From positions 186,001 to 250,000 of the forward strand of contig JAHDVF020000449.1 in NCBI GenBank assembly GCA_022606425.2: a stretch of 64,000 nt of DNA. Reading direction: 5' to 3'. The notes beneath the pieces were generated by a model, which ran no database searches, was not told where the DNA came from, and saw only the letters and a program-made list of their open reading frames with translations. Position 1 is the first letter of the stretch, and every line of letters begins with the position of its first letter. Source of the stretch: Lepidostoma basale (Eukaryota > Arthropoda > Insecta > Trichoptera > Lepidostomatidae). Both the position numbers and the translations under genes were made by a program. Shown in pieces: positions 61,935 to 64,000 of the stretch.

Positions 61935-62200
61935 TTATTTTTAGATATATTTTTTTAAATAGTCCATTGTTTTGGCCAAAAACACTATGATACCTTAACA
62001 TTTTAAACTGTTAAATTAAATAACTTTGTTTTTTGTATCACAATTGTATTTTATTTGACATCATCAGGTGTTAAAAATCAATAGTTTCATCAACCTCTGT
62101 AACACCTGATGATGTCAACATAGGTTGATGAAACAGCTGTCGCGTAAAATAAAATACAATTAATAAAAAAACAAAGTTATTTATTATAATTTAAGAGTTT
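61935..62200. repeat. HH2 repeat with inverted arm
   Basis: Left arm (minus): TAGTCCATTGTTTTGGCCAA, TATCACAATTGTATTTTATT, TGACATCATCAGGTGTTA. The right part (plus) holds an intact motif and its body. Confidence 0.8.
62105..62143 (+). ncRNA. HH2 hammerhead-ribozyme-like motif
   Basis: CTGATGA (62106-62112), extra T, stem II GTCAAC/GTTGAT with loop ATAG (one G.U), GAAAC (62130-62134), AGCT, GTC (62139-62141), GCG. All core residues present. Confidence 0.6.
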
Positions 62201-62329
62201 TATATAATATATATATTTTAGTTTTTTAACCGAAATCTTGAAAATTTCCGTGGCAATCAACCTGATATACCTACGAGTATTACGTCGGCAAGGAAGGGAG
62301 CTACTTTTTTGTTATACGTAGATTGTGAA

Positions 62330-62640
62330 GTGATTTTCAATGGGAGCCGAAGCACCCTCATTGTTTATCTCTCTCGGCCGTCAGGTGTGCGTGGAGAGGG
62401 AAGATCGAGCCCCTTATGAAAATTGACATGTCAGATATTGCAGTGGTATCCTGCAGGCACCGTATACTAGGGGACCAATTATTGATAGGTACTGGTACAC
62501 GCGCTACGAACGCGTGGGGGGTTGCCTACAAGAGATACGGCCCTGTATAACAAGGCATCGAACCGGAAGACGGTTTCGCTTTTATGAGTTTGTCTTATAA
62601 GTTCACTTCTTTAAATTTAGGGGAGCGGTATCAACACTCG
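62330..62640. other. Repeat-free GC-richer patch
   Basis: ATCTCTCTCGGCCGTCAGGT and GCGCTACGAACGCGTGGGGG. No domain. Confidence 0.32.
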
Positions 62641-62789
62641 CCACTTGGAGTAAACTGACAGAAAATATATTATGTAAACTTGATATATACACTCGGCACA
62701 ATATGGAGTCTTGTAACTTTATTTTTTCTGTGTACAAAATAACAAATGAAGAAATTCAAATATAAACTAACTAACTTACTTTTTATTAT

Positions 62790-62985
62790 TTCTTGAACAA
62801 TGATGTAAAACTCCATATTAAATAATTAATACGAATGAAAACGTTAGTTTTCTAGAAGTTTATTATATTTTATGGGAATGGTGTGTTTCCCCCTTCTAAG
62901 GCATTATCAAATGTTTGTAATGCCTTAAAAGGGCGAAACACGTCATTCCCATAAAATATTTTCATTCGTATTAATTATTTAACTA
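62790..62985. repeat. HH1 palindromic repeat, complete
   Basis: TGTTTTTTATTATTTCTTGAACAATG-type outer arm (from 62782), AATACGAATGAAAACGTTAG, mirror TTTTCATTCGTATTAATT. Centre: GGCATTATCAAATG / TGTAATGCCTTAAAAGGGCG AAACACGTC. Confidence 0.78.
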
Positions 62986-62989
62986 ACAA

Positions 62990-63575
62990 ACCATGCCGCC
63001 GTCTCCCCAAAGGGATCGACAGAAATAATGGACTTCCTTATTTTTTTTCCTGACATACTTCTGCCGCTTCCTTAACATTCATACATCGTGTCTTGCACGC
63101 GCTTCGATTTCTCTGGCTCCTTACATAGCCGACATTCAATATTAGATTTATTTGATCGTGCCACATTTTCTTCAATCTTCGTTTATTTTTAGTTCCATTT
63201 ACATGGTTAATATATACTTTTTTTACCCTTTTTACTTTATTCATTCTTTCCACCTGTCCAAACCATCGTAATGATCATTGAATTATTTTGTTCATAACAC
63301 TTTCATTCGCACCGCATTCACTTCTTATGTTTTCATTCGACAATATCATACACAGATTTTCGATACATTTGTCTAAGAGATCTCATTTCTACTGCATTTA
63401 TTCTAATTTCTTCCTTCTTTTACCAGTTCGATGCTTCGCTTCCATACATAAGGGTTAGTAGAAGAACACCAATGTGCAATGCCATTCTAGCTTTTTTGGA
63501 TAGGTTTTGGTTTGCGATGACAACTTTATTTGCACAATTCACTTTGTTGCCTGCCCCAACCCTTCTTTCAGTATA
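62990..63575 (-). mobile_element. LINE-A fragment, long
   Basis: Minus strand, from the ERRVGAGNKVN region (63575) through ARMALHIGVLLLTLMYGSEA, RINAVEMRSLRQMY, MERMNKVKRVKKVYINHVNG, TKNKRRLKKMWHDQINLILN, RNRSACKTRCMNVKEAAEVC to a decayed terminus. Several frame breaks. Confidence 0.85.
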
Positions 63576-64000
63576 ATCGAAGAGCTTGCACATATTCAGA
63601 ATAACGTAACTTTACAAACAAATAAAATTGTGTGTTTTAGAATGTCAGAGTTTCTCTATAATACAACCTTTTTCACATTTTCTCCGCTCGCTTACATAAC
63701 TTGAATATTATTTTGTGTTATTAATTCATGATTCAAAATTTTGTTAAATTTCACTTTAACATTCTGTGTATCCATCACTGTATTTTAGTGAAGTTGTTTT
63801 TAATTTAATTAACTTCTGCTATTTTGTTAATTAAAACTTTTATGTCAGATCCCGCTCCTGGTTTTTAATGAACTTCCTGAAATACGTTCAATTGGGAGGC
63901 CTTCCGGCAGTCGGGTAGACGAAACCCGCGCCTACCCGCGATTTTCCTTATATTTTCCATGTTTACGTTTTCTATCTATATAATATCATAAAAATAAAAG
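63576..64000. other. Unassigned; GC-richer at 63840-63950
   Basis: AGGCCTTCCGGCAGTCGGGT and CCGCGCCTACCCGCGATTTT. No domain or repeat family. Confidence 0.3.

Noticed and set aside
41577..64000. Leucine-zipper exon of the MXD-like gene
   Set aside because: I looked for a phase-0 exon starting KLE with heptad leucines and found none that I could support; it may lie beyond the window or be missed.

Overview
This is a 64 kb stretch of AT-rich, intron-poor-looking but repeat-dense eukaryotic nuclear DNA. The mix of repeats (many 5'-truncated non-LTR retrotransposons with RTE-like and Jockey-like 3' ends, tRNA-derived SINEs, MITEs, mariner, hAT and Helitron-like pieces) suggests an insect, most likely a lepidopteran. 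That assignment rests on pattern recognition, not on a search. There are no bacterial operons, no rRNA and no free-standing tRNA genes.

Only one host coding segment can be supported: a 115-base internal exon on the + strand (40883-40997) with good splice sites. It encodes helix 1, loop and helix 2 of a MAD/MXD-family bHLH protein (MAX dimerisation partner). The rest of the window is best read as long introns and/or flanks of this gene. I could not find its other exons. Scattered through the window are repeat-free, GC-richer patches of 150-500 bases, which are candidates for conserved non-coding DNA.

Families are named here for convenience only. LINE-A: about 40 fragments of one RT C-terminus, 3' tail GTTA or TTG repeats. 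LINE-B/B2: C-terminus with a MPVGRAI-type motif. LINE-C: Jockey-like. LINE-D, E, F, G, H, J, K, N: further RT C-termini, most ending in GAA-rich tails. LINE-L: another LINE C-terminus. SINE: tRNA-derived. SINE-like A3: non-autonomous units sharing the LINE-A 3' end. FB1: a foldback/MITE family. MITE-Y: flanked by YTAA. HH1-HH5: palindromic dispersed repeats whose centres carry hammerhead-ribozyme-like motifs.

Layout: 0-20 kb, LINE-A/B/C fragments, MITE-Y, HH1, HH3 and HH4, and a 0.3 kb inverted duplication 3.3 kb apart; 19-21 kb, TIR element and TA/CA microsatellite; 20-27 kb, younger LINE-A and LINE-D copies with target-site duplications, mariner, SINE and a 221-base tandem duplication; 27-29 kb, HH2, HH4 and a pure AT tract of about 354 bases; 29-40 kb, LINE-F/H/D/J/E nests, FB1, mariner and a minisatellite; 40.9 kb, the bHLH exon, with a LINE-F copy starting 122 bases after its donor; 42-64 kb, HH repeats, several DNA-transposon derivatives, LINE nests and GC patches.

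The most interesting signal is the hammerhead set. The HH4 copies have a 7-base-pair stem I, a CUGAGGA or one-base-different core, a stem II hairpin, GAAA and a minimal stem III. This is the minimal type I layout reported for Penelope-like elements and retrozymes. At least four other families share the ground plan.
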